Part shown: positions 1 to 9,791 of the stretch, in pieces
Layout: each line of letters starts with the position of its first letter
Numbering within the stretch: the first letter of the stretch is position 1
Assembly: GCA_028284935.1 (NCBI GenBank)
Contig: JANQQQ010000016.1
Span: 1-64,000, forward strand
DNA from: Croceivirga sp.
GTDB taxonomy: Bacteria > Bacteroidota > Bacteroidia > Flavobacteriales > Flavobacteriaceae
Length of the DNA stretch: 64,000 nt
Direction: 5' to 3'
Translations under genes and position numbers: made by a program
Notes under the pieces: model-generated
Databases searched by the model: none
What the model saw: the letters and a program-made list of their open reading frames with translations, nothing else
What the model was told of the DNA's origin: nothing

Positions 1-2
1 TG

Positions 3-76
3 TGGTCCCACCTGGGCTCGAACCAGGGACCAACTGATTATGAGTCAGCTACTCTAACCAACTGAGCTATAGGACC
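3..76 (-). tRNA. tRNA-Met (anticodon CAT)
   Basis: Read on the minus strand this folds as a 74-nt cloverleaf: a 7-bp acceptor stem (GGTCCTA with TGGGACC), a D arm, an anticodon loop CTCATAA with anticodon CAT, and a T arm with loop TTCGAGC. The discriminator is A and CCA is not encoded in full. The paired first base argues against initiator tRNA, so elongator Met is favoured; a lysidine-modified tRNA-Ile2 also carries CAT and is not excluded. Its terminator would lie outside the window. Confidence 0.93.
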
Positions 77-136
77 ATGCTGCAAGCAGCAAATTTCAAA
101 TTCCAAAACCCAAGATTTCGGAAAATGAGAGGGCAG

Positions 137-144
137 CAAAATTA
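137..144 (-). promoter_or_regulatory. -7 promoter box for tRNA-Met
   Basis: On the minus strand this reads TAATTTTG, a full match to the Bacteroidota -7 consensus TAnnTTTG, about 60 nt upstream of the tRNA 5' end. No exact TTTG -33 box is seen at standard spacing. Confidence 0.5.
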
Positions 145-177
145 GCTTTTATTTTTAGATGTAGCAAGCTAGACCGT

Positions 178-579
178 CTATTCAATGTCTTGGCACAGCT
201 CTACTAAAACACCATTGGTGCCTTTTGGGTGTAAAAAAGCAACCCTCTTATTGTCCGCCCCATTTTTAGGAAATCCTGGGAGTACTACAAATTCTTCACT
301 TTCCAATCGCTTTATTTCTGCCTCAAGGTCATCTACGGCAAATGCAATATGGTGGATGCCTTCTCCTTTTTTCTCCAGATACTTGGCAATGGCACTTTCA
401 GGCTTGGTGGCTTCAAGCAATTCAATTTTGTTGGGGCCCGATTTGAAAAACGAGGTTTTCACCCCTTCCGATTCCACCTCCTCCATTTTGTATGGGGGCA
501 CTCCCATCAACTTTTCAAAAAGTTGGTTTGAGGCATTTAAATCTTTTACGGCAATACCTAAATGTTCTATTTTATTCAT
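178..579 (-). CDS. mce: Methylmalonyl-CoA epimerase
   Basis: This 133-aa protein is a vicinal-oxygen-chelate (glyoxalase-like) fold enzyme. It starts MNKIEHLGIAV, has a second half IHHIAFAVDDL, and ends VLVELCQ. The likely metal ligands are H6, E53, H76/H77 and E127, matching the pattern known for methylmalonyl-CoA epimerases. The family interconverts (2R)- and (2S)-methylmalonyl-CoA between propionyl-CoA carboxylation and the mutase in the cytoplasm. Length is normal. It diverges from rbfA across 82 bp. Other VOC enzymes are possible, but the motif pattern and size fit epimerase well. Confidence 0.9.
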   Translation of the reverse strand: MNKIEHLGIAVKDLNASNQLFEKLMGVPPYKMEEVESEGVKTSFFKSGPNKIELLEATKPESAIAKYLEKKGEGIHHIAFAVDDLEAEIKRLESEEFVVLPGFPKNGADNKRVAFLHPKGTNGVLVELCQDIE

Positions 580-649
580 CGTTCCTCATTTTGATGGGCA
601 ATTTACTGTTGCTAAAAATAGTAAATGCTGAGATTGGTCATATTATCAA

Positions 650-657
650 TAATTTTG
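650..657 (+). promoter_or_regulatory. -7 promoter box for rbfA
   Basis: TAATTTTG matches TAnnTTTG exactly. It ends only 4 nt before the rbfA ATG at 662, so the expected start of transcription falls on or next to the start codon, suggesting a leaderless mRNA. No exact TTTG -33 box was found at normal spacing. Confidence 0.5.
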
Positions 658-661
658 CCCC

Positions 662-1057
662 ATGGAAGAAACACAACGGCAAAAAAAAATCGGTGGCATT
701 ATCCAGCAGGATATTGCCGAAGTGTTGCAACGCGCGGCTACCGACGGTGGGCTAAAAGGCGTTCTGATTTCAGTGACAAAAGTGGCCATTACCACGGATT
801 TGTCGATTGCGAAAGTACATGTTTCCATTTTTCCTCCCAAAGAAGCCTCCGTGTTGTTGGAGGGTATCAAATCCAACAAAGCCCTGATAAAGCACGAATT
901 GGCCCAACGCACCAGAAATCAATTGCGTCGCGTTCCCGAATTGAACTTCTATCTGGATGATTCGTTGGATTACATTGAAAAGATTGAAAAATCGCTGGAA
1001 GGCGAAGAAAATCCCATAGAAAATCGAGATTTGTTGGATAAGCGTAAGAAGTCCTGA
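662..1057 (+). CDS. rbfA: 30S ribosome-binding factor RbfA
   Basis: This 131-aa protein starts METQ-like (MEETQRQKKIGGIIQQD) and has the single KH-like fold pattern of RbfA, including VTKVAITTDLSIAKVHVSIF and the closing stretch LNFYLDDSLDYIEKIEKSL. RbfA binds the 30S subunit near the 5' end of 16S rRNA during late assembly and cold adaptation. The ATG at 662 fits the family N-terminus. The next gene begins 2 nt after its stop, so the two are probably co-transcribed. Length is normal for the family. Confidence 0.95.
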   Translation: MEETQRQKKIGGIIQQDIAEVLQRAATDGGLKGVLISVTKVAITTDLSIAKVHVSIFPPKEASVLLEGIKSNKALIKHELAQRTRNQLRRVPELNFYLDDSLDYIEKIEKSLEGEENPIENRDLLDKRKKS

Positions 1058-1059
1058 TT

Positions 1060-2265
1060 TTGAATTTTCCTGCCTATATCGCCAAAAGGTACCTGCGCTC
1101 CAAGAGCAGCCAAAACGCAGTGAACATCATTAACTTCTTTACGTTTCTGGTCATCATTATTGGTTCTGCCTCTTTGTTTATTGTGCTGTCAGCCTTTGCC
1201 GGATTAAAAACCTTTAGCCTTCAATTCACCAACACCTTTGATCCAGACCTAAAGGCGGTCCCCATCACGGGAAAGTTTTTTTCGCTGACCCATGAGGAAA
1301 AAGTCAACATACAAGAAATTGAGGGGTTAGCTTCCTATTCCACTGAAATTGTGGAGCGTGTTTATTTAAGCTTTAACGATAAGAACTGCATTGCCTATAT
1401 CAAAGGGGTTGACGAAAACTATAGAAAAGTCACTGGAGTCGATAGCACCTTATACTTTGGTAATTGGGGTGTTGATGAAGACCAAGGGGTTATTGGGATT
1501 GGGATTTTCAATCTCTTGGGTGGCCCCATGGGAAATCGTTCCCCCTTAAATGCCATTACCTTAAAACCCGGAGAGCGTTCCATTACTGGGGATGTCCTGC
1601 GTTCCAAATCGTTCTACAATTCCATGAACCTCATTGTGAGTGGGGTGTATGCCGTAGAAGACGGGCTGGATAAAAAATACGTATTTGCCCCATTGCCCAG
1701 GGTTCAGGCTTTTCTGGAAAAAGATACCACACAATATTCGGGTGTGAATTTTAAAATAAGCCCTGACACAGACTTGGAAACCGTTAGAAAGAAAGTCTCG
1801 GATATAATCGGGGATAAAACCCTTGTCCTTTCAAGACAGGAGCTCAACGGCACGCTGCACCGAATGCTTAAAACGGAAAATACGGCGACCTATCTTATAT
1901 TCACATTGGTCTTGATTATTGCCCTCTTCAATGTGGTGGGCGCCATTATTATGCTGATCTTGGACAAGCGAGAAAATTCAAAAACCCTCTTCGCCCTTGG
2001 CACTACCATCCCGCAGCTTCGTAAAATATATTTTTTTCAGGGGATTTTGGTGACCTTTTTTGGGGGGTTTGTTGGGGTGGGTTTAGGAGCTTTAATCGTG
2101 CTATCGCAATTGGCTTTTGGATGGTGGAAGATTACCCCTACACTTGCGTATCCGGTTGAATTTCAGTTGGTAAACATTCTTATTGTTTTGGTAACCATCA
2201 TTGTGCTGGGCCTCATCTCTTCTAGGATTGCCAGCAGTAGAATTTCAAAAAAACTATTGGCTTAA
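1060..2265 (+). CDS. LolC/LolE-like ABC transporter permease
   Basis: This 401-aa inner-membrane protein has the MacB/FtsX permease layout: one N-terminal membrane segment (about residues 25-50), a large periplasmic domain (about 55-270), then three C-terminal segments (about 275-300, 325-350 and 370-392). The opening FPAYIAKRYLRSKSSQNAVN is typical of LolC/LolE, which extract lipoproteins from the inner membrane with the ATPase LolD. No LolD gene is adjacent. Translation starts at TTG 1060, 2 nt after rbfA; no ATG lies nearby. It converges on dusB with a 1-bp gap. Confidence 0.85.
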   Translation: MNFPAYIAKRYLRSKSSQNAVNIINFFTFLVIIIGSASLFIVLSAFAGLKTFSLQFTNTFDPDLKAVPITGKFFSLTHEEKVNIQEIEGLASYSTEIVERVYLSFNDKNCIAYIKGVDENYRKVTGVDSTLYFGNWGVDEDQGVIGIGIFNLLGGPMGNRSPLNAITLKPGERSITGDVLRSKSFYNSMNLIVSGVYAVEDGLDKKYVFAPLPRVQAFLEKDTTQYSGVNFKISPDTDLETVRKKVSDIIGDKTLVLSRQELNGTLHRMLKTENTATYLIFTLVLIIALFNVVGAIIMLILDKRENSKTLFALGTTIPQLRKIYFFQGILVTFFGGFVGVGLGALIVLSQLAFGWWKITPTLAYPVEFQLVNILIVLVTIIVLGLISSRIASSRISKKLLA

Positions 2266-2266
2266 G

Positions 2267-3259
2267 CTACGCAAACTGAAAATTCCCAAACTTTTCCAAG
2301 ACCTCGTCAAAGGCTGCGAATACATCGGCTGAATCGTCACTAGTAACCATTTTCATGCGATATTCCTTAAAGTGGGGAATGCCCTTAAAGTAATTGGTAT
2401 AATGGCGTCGGGTTTCAAATACCCCCAACTTCTCCCCTTTCCAATCAATGGACATTTGCAGGTGCCTTTTTGCGGCCTTCACCCGCTCTTCCATAGTAGG
2501 TGGTGGCAAATGCTCGCCTGTTTTAAAATAGTGTTTTACCTGGTTAAAAAACCAAGGGTTGCCAATGCTCGCCCTTCCTATCATCGCACCATCCAATCCG
2601 AAATCGTCACGCATAAGAACGGCCGCTTCAGGCGTATCTACATCGCCGTTGCCAAAAACGGGAATATGCATTCTGGGGTTGTTCTTTACCGCTGCAATAG
2701 GCTTCCAATCCGCATGGCCCTTATACATCTGAACACGGGTTCTTCCATGGATTGAAATCGCTTTGATTCCCACATCCTGCAAGCGTTCGGCCACCTCAAC
2801 GATTTTAATGGAGTCGTTGTCCCAGCCCAGTCGCGTTTTTACGGTAACCGGAAGCTTGGTGCGTTTGACCATGGCTTCTGTTAATTTGACCATCAATGGG
2901 ATATCCCTAAGGATTCCAGCTCCTGCATTCTTACAAACCACCTTCTTGACGGGGCATCCAAAATTGATGTCAATAATATCAGGGTTCGATTTTTCAACGA
3001 TATCGATGGCTTGGAGCATGGAATCCATCTCCGCCCCAAAGATTTGAATACCCACAGGACGCTCCTTCTCGTAAATGTCGAGCTTAATGACACTTTTTGC
3101 CGCATCCCTAATTAAACCTTCGGAAGAAATAAACTCAGTATACACCACATCCGCGCCATTCTCTTTGCACAAGGCGCGAAAAGGGGGGTCACTTACGTCT
3201 TCCATTGGGGCCAGAAGCAACGGGAATTCTAGAAGTTCTATGTCTCCAATCCTAGGCAA
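2267..3259 (-). CDS. dusB: tRNA-dihydrouridine synthase (DusB type)
   Basis: This is a TIM-barrel FMN enzyme that reduces uridines in the tRNA D loop. Visible motifs are APMEDVSDPPFRALC near the N-terminus, the active-site region NFGCPVKKVVCKNAGAG (catalytic Cys), VKTRLGWD, SIHGRTR and FGNGDV. An open frame extends to a TTG at 3283, but that TTG is the last three bases of a strong -7 promoter box, so translation probably starts at the next TTG, 3259, giving 330 aa starting MPRIGDIEL. It is convergent with the permease gene on its left. Confidence 0.9.
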   Translation of the reverse strand: MPRIGDIELLEFPLLLAPMEDVSDPPFRALCKENGADVVYTEFISSEGLIRDAAKSVIKLDIYEKERPVGIQIFGAEMDSMLQAIDIVEKSNPDIIDINFGCPVKKVVCKNAGAGILRDIPLMVKLTEAMVKRTKLPVTVKTRLGWDNDSIKIVEVAERLQDVGIKAISIHGRTRVQMYKGHADWKPIAAVKNNPRMHIPVFGNGDVDTPEAAVLMRDDFGLDGAMIGRASIGNPWFFNQVKHYFKTGEHLPPPTMEERVKAAKRHLQMSIDWKGEKLGVFETRRHYTNYFKGIPHFKEYRMKMVTSDDSADVFAAFDEVLEKFGNFQFA

Positions 3260-3280
3260 AGCAATTTTTGTTTTGGATGG

Positions 3281-3312
3281 CAAAAATACACCAAAAAAGC
3301 ATTTGGCTCAAA
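3281..3312 (-). promoter_or_regulatory. Promoter of dusB (TTTG-N20-TATTTTTG)
   Basis: On the minus strand, TTTG (3309-3312) is followed after 20 nt by TATTTTTG (3281-3288). Both boxes and the spacing match the Bacteroidota -33/-7 promoter. The -7 box contains the TTG that would otherwise be taken as the dusB start. Confidence 0.65.
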
Positions 3313-3405
3313 ATGAGAGGGTTATCAAAAAAGGTGATGTGCCCTCTTCAAACCCTGGCGCCCATACCTACGACTTGCTGCCGGGTTTGGGATACATACT
3401 TCCCG

Positions 3406-5841
3406 CTATTGGGCAGTTTGATTGGTTGAGCGGCCCAGTCGGTCACGTTCATCTTTCTCAATATCGCGCTCGTTCTGTTCTAATCCAAAGTTTCCAAAGT
3501 TATAGGTAAAACCCACCCGAACAAATTGGGTTTCGGGCTGAACAAAATAGAAGTTGTCTTGGTTTAAATATCTTGATTCTAGGGCAGAATTGGCCTCTCC
3601 CAATAAATCTTCTGCAGTAATAGAAATAACAGCTCTGTTGTTCCAGAGTGTTTTTCTCAGGCCCAAGGTCAAATTGGTATAAGGGTCTTGTATGTAAGAC
3701 CCAAAAAGATAGTTTGACATATGGCTAAAGGTCACCTCTCCGCTAAACGTACCATCAGCGGAAAGTGTTATATAGTTTGCCAAATAAACAAAAAAACCAT
3801 CCACAGAGTTCGTGAATTCCTGGTTGCCGCTTTCCAGGGCCAAAAACGTCTCTTCCTCGTAAAAAACAGACGTGTAGGCATAGAGAAACCAAGGGTCCAA
3901 AATACTTTTGCTCACTGTAAAATCAAGCCCATAGGATAGACTTCCTAAAACATTTTGCTTTTGCCTGCGCAAAACTTGGGTTTCATTGTCCTGAAAGACC
4001 AAAGGGCTAATGTAATTGCCGTTGTCCCGATAATAAAAATCAAAAAAGTATTCGCTATTGAAGCTATAGTTCAAATTGAAGTTGTTTGAAAAATTAGGCT
4101 GGAGGGTTTGATTGCCTTCCAAAAAATCATTCTCATTGTAAAAGAACCGAAAGGGGTTTAGATCGTCATATCGAGGTCGATCTACCTTTCGCCCATAATC
4201 AAAGGAAAAACTATGCCTTTCGTTAGGAGAATACAATACGTATACCGTGGGGAAGGGTTCAAAAAAATCTTGGGTGTTGGTCTCATCAAGGGTTTGGGAG
4301 GTCCCTTCTGCATCGGTCAATTCGGCCCTCATTCCTAATTTCACTGACCATTTTTCCCAATTCTGAACATAGCTCAAATAGGCGGCAAACACCCTTTCAT
4401 CATAGGTAAAATCATCAGATGAAGTCTCATCAACGGTTTCATCCGTTCCAAAAAAGTTGGTAAACCCAATTGAACTTTCGGAATCAACCACTGACACTTT
4501 AGCTCCGGTTTCCAAAGAGGCGGCACCTATTGGAGTAGCATAGTCCAGCTGTCCCGTGAGGATTTCTATCGTTTGTTCCCCGTTGGTTTGAAACCCAAAA
4601 TCCCTTAGAAATTCGCCGGAAGGGTCAAAATAATTGGATGCTATTTGCTGAACAAAATCATTATTATACGTCGTGTAGTGCCCATTAACGGAAAATTGGG
4701 CTCCTGGTTTTTTGAACTTATGCACATACATGGCATCAAAAGCCAAGTTGGTCTCATCGGACACCTCCCTATTCAATGTGGTAAAGGTAGAATCCAAAAC
4801 GCCTTGAGCATTTTCTATTTCCGCATTCAGGTTTCTTTGCCAATCTTGGTTTGGGGTAAATAAGAGATTGGAAGTGAGGCTCAAACGGTTTTTCTCATCA
4901 AAATCATAATCCAAATTAAAATTTGCAGCATGCGATGTGATATTTCCCATTTGGTTTTCATTCGTTCCCCACCTTGAGAATATGGTATTGGAATTATTTA
5001 TGTAGTTGATTCCCTTTTCCATATCTACATTTCGCTTCTTGTCGTTGAAATTGTAATTGGCAAAAAGGTTCAACTTTTCCGACTTGAAATAATGTGAGGT
5101 CCCAAGACCATACTTTGGAAAAATGGCCTGGGTATAGTTGCCATCGATACTTCCTTTATACCCAGGGGCTACTCCCTTATTTGTCATAATGTTGATAACA
5201 GCGCCATCTTGGGCATCAAAGTTTGCGGGTGGATTGGCATAAAGCTCAACCGCTTCTATCACTGTTCCTGAAAGGCTTTCAAAAAAATCCTTGATTTCGT
5301 CCGGGGACAATTGAACTCTTCTACCATTGAGATAAACACTTGCCGCCTTGCCCCTAATGTTCAGTTGATTTTGGTTGACAATCAAGCCTGGGGTGTTTCG
5401 TAGAATATCCCAGGTGCTTCCTTGGGAAACCACTGTGTTTTCCACTTGAAAAATCAACCGGTCCGATAAGCGCTGCACCGTTGGCCTTTTGGCCGTAACC
5501 ACCACTTCTTCCAAGCTTTGGGTTTCCAAAGGAATAATCAAAGCTCCTAATCTAACGTCCCTCTTTATGTCCAAAGCAAGGGGCTTAGAGCCACGGCCCA
5601 CGTAACTGGCCTGTAGCAAATACAGCTCCGGTGTTACTTCTTTGAGTGAAAAGAGTCCGTTTTCATCTGCCGAAGTACCTCGGACAAAGGTAGAATCAGC
5701 AGAGTTCAGCAACAGAATATTGGCAAAAGGGATAACCTCGTTAGAAGTGTTAATTACCTTTCCGGAAATCTCAAAGGTTTGCGAGAAAGAAATACAGACG
5801 ACGCTAAACACCGCCAAAAGGGTAAGTCGTAAGTTATTCAT
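3406..5841 (-). CDS. Outer-membrane beta-barrel receptor-like protein
   Basis: This 811-aa protein has a signal peptide (about residues 1-20, ending FSQ), a carboxypeptidase-regulatory-like domain (about 22-100, with FEISGKVINTSNEVIPFANI), a TonB-receptor plug-like domain (about 120-220, with SLEEVVVTAKRPTVQ) and a long barrel of alternating aromatic strands (about 230-790). It belongs to the outer-membrane beta-barrel family related to TonB-dependent receptors. The substrate is unknown; no SusD partner is adjacent and it stands alone. The barrel ends GFTYNFGNFG and is followed by an unusual charged tail. Confidence 0.85.
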   Translation of the reverse strand: MNNLRLTLLAVFSVVCISFSQTFEISGKVINTSNEVIPFANILLLNSADSTFVRGTSADENGLFSLKEVTPELYLLQASYVGRGSKPLALDIKRDVRLGALIIPLETQSLEEVVVTAKRPTVQRLSDRLIFQVENTVVSQGSTWDILRNTPGLIVNQNQLNIRGKAASVYLNGRRVQLSPDEIKDFFESLSGTVIEAVELYANPPANFDAQDGAVINIMTNKGVAPGYKGSIDGNYTQAIFPKYGLGTSHYFKSEKLNLFANYNFNDKKRNVDMEKGINYINNSNTIFSRWGTNENQMGNITSHAANFNLDYDFDEKNRLSLTSNLLFTPNQDWQRNLNAEIENAQGVLDSTFTTLNREVSDETNLAFDAMYVHKFKKPGAQFSVNGHYTTYNNDFVQQIASNYFDPSGEFLRDFGFQTNGEQTIEILTGQLDYATPIGAASLETGAKVSVVDSESSIGFTNFFGTDETVDETSSDDFTYDERVFAAYLSYVQNWEKWSVKLGMRAELTDAEGTSQTLDETNTQDFFEPFPTVYVLYSPNERHSFSFDYGRKVDRPRYDDLNPFRFFYNENDFLEGNQTLQPNFSNNFNLNYSFNSEYFFDFYYRDNGNYISPLVFQDNETQVLRRQKQNVLGSLSYGLDFTVSKSILDPWFLYAYTSVFYEEETFLALESGNQEFTNSVDGFFVYLANYITLSADGTFSGEVTFSHMSNYLFGSYIQDPYTNLTLGLRKTLWNNRAVISITAEDLLGEANSALESRYLNQDNFYFVQPETQFVRVGFTYNFGNFGLEQNERDIEKDERDRLGRSTNQTAQ

Positions 5842-5861
5842 CTAGCGTTTGGGTTGTCTGC

Positions 5862-5869
5862 CAAAGCTA
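5862..5869 (-). promoter_or_regulatory. -7 promoter box for the barrel protein
   Basis: TAGCTTTG on the minus strand matches TAnnTTTG, 20 nt upstream of the ATG at 5841. No convincing -33 box is seen. Confidence 0.45.
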
Positions 5870-5932
5870 AGAAATAATCCAAAAGTAGGGGGTGAAGAAC
5901 TGCCTACCACTGCTAAAGGTCTTTAAATAAAC

Positions 5933-5940
5933 TATCTTTG
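5933..5940 (+). promoter_or_regulatory. -7 promoter box for lepA
   Basis: TATCTTTG matches TAnnTTTG, 19 nt before the lepA ATG at 5960. It forms a divergent pair with the -7 box of the barrel gene. Confidence 0.5.
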
Positions 5941-5959
5941 CGGCAAAATTGCTCCCTGA

Positions 5960-7756
5960 ATGAAGCATATTAGGAATTTCTGCATCATTGCCCATATCGA
6001 TCATGGCAAAAGTACTTTGGCCGACCGATTGCTTGATTTTACCGGCTCGGTGACCGAGCGTGAAAAACAGGACCAGCTTTTGGACAATATGGATCTTGAG
6101 CGGGAACGTGGCATAACCATCAAAAGCCACGCTATTCAAATGGAATATGAGTACGAGGGTGCAACTTATATACTTAATCTGATCGATACCCCTGGACACG
6201 TCGATTTCTCTTATGAAGTCTCTCGTTCCATTGCTGCATGTGAAGGTGCTCTTTTGGTAGTTGACGCGGCCCAGAGCATCCAAGCGCAGACCATTTCCAA
6301 TCTATACCTAGCACTGGAAAACGATTTGGAAATAATTCCTGTGCTGAACAAGGTAGATCTGCCCAGTGCCAACCCAGAGGAGGTTACGGATGATATTGTT
6401 GATCTCTTGGGGTGTGACCCCGAAGAAGTTATCCCTGCGAGTGCAAAGACCGGTATCGGTATTGAGAACATCCTTCAAGCCATTATTGAGCAGGTCCCCG
6501 CTCCACAAGGTAGTCCAAATGCCCCGCTACAAGCCTTGGTGTTCGATTCTGTCTACAATCCTTTCCGAGGGGTGGAAACCTATTTTAGAATTCTCAATGG
6601 GGAATTAAAAAAAGGACAGAAAATCAAGTTCATGGCTACCGGCAAAGATTATTTTGCTGACGAAATAGGCACCTTAAAACTGACCCAGCATCCAAAATCG
6701 AAAATTTCCACCGGGGATGTGGGCTATTTGATTACTGGAATAAAAGATGCTCGAGAAGTAAAGGTGGGAGATACCATAACCCTTTCCGAAAATCCTTCTT
6801 CCGAAGCCATTGCGGGTTTTGAGGATGTAAAGCCCATGGTGTTTGCGGGTATCTATCCCGTGGATACTGAGGATTTTGAAGAGCTTCGTTCGTCCATGGA
6901 AAAACTACAGCTTAATGACGCCTCTTTAGTATTCACTGCGGAAAGCAGTGCCGCTCTTGGTTTTGGTTTTAGGTGCGGTTTCTTGGGGATGCTGCATATG
7001 GAAATTATTCAGGAACGTTTGGAACGCGAGTTTGATATGACCGTTATCACCACTGTACCCAACGTTAGCTATCACGCATTTACCAAAAAGCACCCTGATG
7101 ATATTGTTATTGTCAATAATCCCTCAGACCTGCCCGACCCATCAACCTTGGACAGGGTAGAGGAGCCCTATATCAAAGCTACGATCATTACAAAATCGGA
7201 TTTTGTTGGTAACGTAATGTCGTTATGTATTGACAAACGCGGCCAAATTACCAACCAGACTTACTTGACCACTGAACGCGTGGAGCTCACATTTGACATG
7301 CCTTTGGCCGAAATCGTTTTTGATTTTTATGATCGTTTGAAAACGGTTTCCAAGGGTTATGCCTCGTTTGACTATGCACCTATTGGAATGCGGGTTTCTA
7401 AATTGGTCCGTGTAGACATTCTTTTGAACGCCCAACCGGTTGATGCCCTTTCAGCGCTGGTGCACTTTGACAACGCCCAAACCATAGGCAAAAAGATGTG
7501 TGAAAAGCTCAAGGAACTCATTCCAAGACAACAGTTTGATATCCCAATTCAAGCGGCCATTGGTTCCAAAATTATTTCAAGGGAAACCATAAAGGCGCTT
7601 CGAAAGGATGTAACGGCCAAGTGTTATGGAGGTGATATTTCGCGTAAGCGAAAACTGCTGGAAAAACAGAAGAAAGGAAAAAAGCGAATGCGCCAGGTAG
7701 GTAATGTGGAAATCCCCCAACAAGCCTTTATGGCCGTCTTAAAGTTGAATGACTAG
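5960..7756 (+). CDS. lepA: Elongation factor 4 (LepA GTPase)
   Basis: This 598-aa protein has the normal length for LepA. The GTPase motifs are clear: [10 protein letters not shown] (P-loop), the [12 protein letters not shown] switch region and NKVDLP. The elongation-factor domains II, III and V follow, and the LepA-specific basic C-terminus carries [21 protein letters not shown]4 acts on ribosomes, affecting initiation or back-translocation. The start [17 protein letters not shown] is the family N-terminus. It converges on the antiporter gene with a 15-bp gap and no clear hairpin. Confidence 0.97.
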   Translation: MKHIRNFCIIAHIDHGKSTLADRLLDFTGSVTEREKQDQLLDNMDLERERGITIKSHAIQMEYEYEGATYILNLIDTPGHVDFSYEVSRSIAACEGALLVVDAAQSIQAQTISNLYLALENDLEIIPVLNKVDLPSANPEEVTDDIVDLLGCDPEEVIPASAKTGIGIENILQAIIEQVPAPQGSPNAPLQALVFDSVYNPFRGVETYFRILNGELKKGQKIKFMATGKDYFADEIGTLKLTQHPKSKISTGDVGYLITGIKDAREVKVGDTITLSENPSSEAIAGFEDVKPMVFAGIYPVDTEDFEELRSSMEKLQLNDASLVFTAESSAALGFGFRCGFLGMLHMEIIQERLEREFDMTVITTVPNVSYHAFTKKHPDDIVIVNNPSDLPDPSTLDRVEEPYIKATIITKSDFVGNVMSLCIDKRGQITNQTYLTTERVELTFDMPLAEIVFDFYDRLKTVSKGYASFDYAPIGMRVSKLVRVDILLNAQPVDALSALVHFDNAQTIGKKMCEKLKELIPRQQFDIPIQAAIGSKIISRETIKALRKDVTAKCYGGDISRKRKLLEKQKKGKKRMRQVGNVEIPQQAFMAVLKLND

Positions 7757-7771
7757 GGGGTACTCCGTTAT

Positions 7772-9607
7772 TTATTCCGCTGCCTCAAAATCAAAGGGTT
7801 TGCCCATATAGACCAATTTACTGCCCTCTTTAATGTCTTCCACCCCATTGCTGAGGGAGGCTATGATTTCAAGGCTACCCTCAGGCATTTTCAAAAAAAT
7901 GGGAATAACATCTTCGTCGGATTGGGCCATCTCAATTAAGGTGTAGTAATGTTTCGTGTCCTTTACGTCTATTTCGTTGATTGAAGGAAACTTCCTCGCT
8001 GTTTCGGTCAGTTTGATGAAATCATCCGTCTGCGAGAATAAACCGTCCTTCGGGGTTTTCTCGGGGTCGTTCATTTCATCCGAGTCCACCAAACGAAAGG
8101 AGCCATTTTCACCAAATTGGTCCCTGAACTTGTCAATGGCGAACCGGTTAATATCGGAATTTCCGGTCAAGGCCATCAAATAGCCAACATCGTTCAATTC
8201 AATATTATCCGTCAAGGTATCTGAATAGATATTGGCGGCAAGCGCTTCAAGGCCTAATTTCTTCGACTTGGCCACATTGGTCTCATTATTGTCAATCAGA
8301 ACTACGTGTCTGTTGTTCTTCTTTAAGTAATTTCCAATCAATCTAGAGACTTTTGACGCGCCAATAATCAGTATGCCTTCAGATTTAGTAAGGAACACCC
8401 CTATCAATTTGGCAAACAATCTTGCTGTAGTTGCATTAAAAAGAACGGTACCCAGCACAATCATAAAAACCAATGGGGTGATGTATTCCGCTCCCGGTTC
8501 TCCCTTGGCCAACAATTTAGAGCCAAAGAGAGAGGCGATTCCTGCAGCCACAATACCCCTAGGCCCGACCCAACCAATAAACAATTTCTCGTTAAGCTTT
8601 AATCCCGAACCTTGGGTGCTCAGTAAAACCCCAATAGGCCGAATCAGAAAAACGACCACCAAAAACAACCAAGCGGTGTTCCATGTTCTTAACAGTTCAA
8701 GATCGCTCATATTGATGTTGGCCGCTAGAAGTATGAATAAAATGGAAATCAACAATACGCTTAATGATTCCTTGAAGTAGAGTAATTCCTTGAGATTGGG
8801 AAGGTTCATATTTCCCATGACCATCCCCATGACCACTACGGCCAAAAGTCCGGATTCATGGGCAAACAGGTCTGATTCAACAAAGACCAACAGCACCACG
8901 GAGAGCGAGACCACATTCATCAGGTAATGTGGAATCAGGTTCTTTTTTATGGCAAAAGCCAAAGCGTGTGCAAACGTGAAACCGAAGGTCGTGCCGAAAA
9001 GTAAAATTTTGCCAAATTCAATCAGAGCTGTCTGGGTAAAGGCACTTCCCTCTCCCACACTGATAAACTCAAACACCAAAACTGCAACCAACGCACCTAT
9101 GGGGTCGATTAAAATACCTTCCCATTTCAAAACCGCGGAAACATCTTTTTTAAGAGGAATATTTCTCAATATTGGGGTAATCACGGTCGGGCCGGTAACA
9201 ATAATCAATGCTGAAAAAAGAAAGGACAACTGCCATGATAAATGAAAAATATAGTGGGCTGCGACCCCTGCGCCAAAAAAAGTGACCAAGGAACCAACGG
9301 TAATGAGCTTGGTAATTACCGGGCCAACATTTTGTATTTCAGAGCGCTTTAGGGTAAGTCCTCCTTCAAAAAGAATGATGCTAATGGCCAGGGAAACAAA
9401 ATAGTACAAGCCCTCCCCTGGGAAAAGCCCCTTTGTGCCATTCCAAATAGGTTCTATAAGTTTTCCGCCGTCTTCAGTATACAATGTTGCTATGGGCCCA
9501 ACCATTAGACCTATTAGAATTAAAGGCAATATTGCTGGCAATTTCAAACGCCACGCGACCCACTGCGCAATGATTCCCAATATAATGATGCCTGCCAGTT
9601 CGAGCAT
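7772..9607 (-). CDS. CPA1-type Na+/H+ (cation/proton) antiporter with TrkA-N domain
   Basis: This 611-aa protein has about 12 hydrophobic segments in its first 400 residues, in the Na_H_Exchanger pattern (for example ILFEGGLTLKRSEI, WEGILIDPIGALVAVLV and WVGPRGIVAAGIASLFG). A cytosolic nucleotide-binding TrkA-N-like domain follows (about 405-520, ILIIGASKVSRLIG), then a short TrkA-C-like end. It probably exchanges Na+ or K+ for protons at the inner membrane, with NAD(H) or another ligand sensed by the C-terminus. It is a single gene. Substrate ion cannot be read from sequence. Confidence 0.88.
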   Translation of the reverse strand: MLELAGIIILGIIAQWVAWRLKLPAILPLILIGLMVGPIATLYTEDGGKLIEPIWNGTKGLFPGEGLYYFVSLAISIILFEGGLTLKRSEIQNVGPVITKLITVGSLVTFFGAGVAAHYIFHLSWQLSFLFSALIIVTGPTVITPILRNIPLKKDVSAVLKWEGILIDPIGALVAVLVFEFISVGEGSAFTQTALIEFGKILLFGTTFGFTFAHALAFAIKKNLIPHYLMNVVSLSVVLLVFVESDLFAHESGLLAVVVMGMVMGNMNLPNLKELLYFKESLSVLLISILFILLAANINMSDLELLRTWNTAWLFLVVVFLIRPIGVLLSTQGSGLKLNEKLFIGWVGPRGIVAAGIASLFGSKLLAKGEPGAEYITPLVFMIVLGTVLFNATTARLFAKLIGVFLTKSEGILIIGASKVSRLIGNYLKKNNRHVVLIDNNETNVAKSKKLGLEALAANIYSDTLTDNIELNDVGYLMALTGNSDINRFAIDKFRDQFGENGSFRLVDSDEMNDPEKTPKDGLFSQTDDFIKLTETARKFPSINEIDVKDTKHYYTLIEMAQSDEDVIPIFLKMPEGSLEIIASLSNGVEDIKEGSKLVYMGKPFDFEAAE

Positions 9608-9791
9608 TCCTGTTTTTTTGGTAAAATAGGATTTTTATTCCAAAATTGATGACTATTGCTTTTCCTCTTTGGATAGTTTTCCTCCATCAAGTATACTATT
9701 GGTCGACTTTTGTTAAAAATGGACTAATAATTGAATGTTTTTAAGGGGATTATGCTCCTGTTTCTTATTTTGGGCGACCTTAATTTTTTTA

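Noticed and set aside
185-631. 148-aa plus-strand ORF overlapping mce
   Set aside because: Antisense shadow of the epimerase gene; the minus-strand product is a clear family member.
9735-9791. N-terminal hydrophobic extension of the MBL hydrolase as a signal peptide
   Set aside because: The stretch is Phe/Leu rich but lacks a charged start and a cleavage site; family start and AT-rich leader fit ATG 9792 better.
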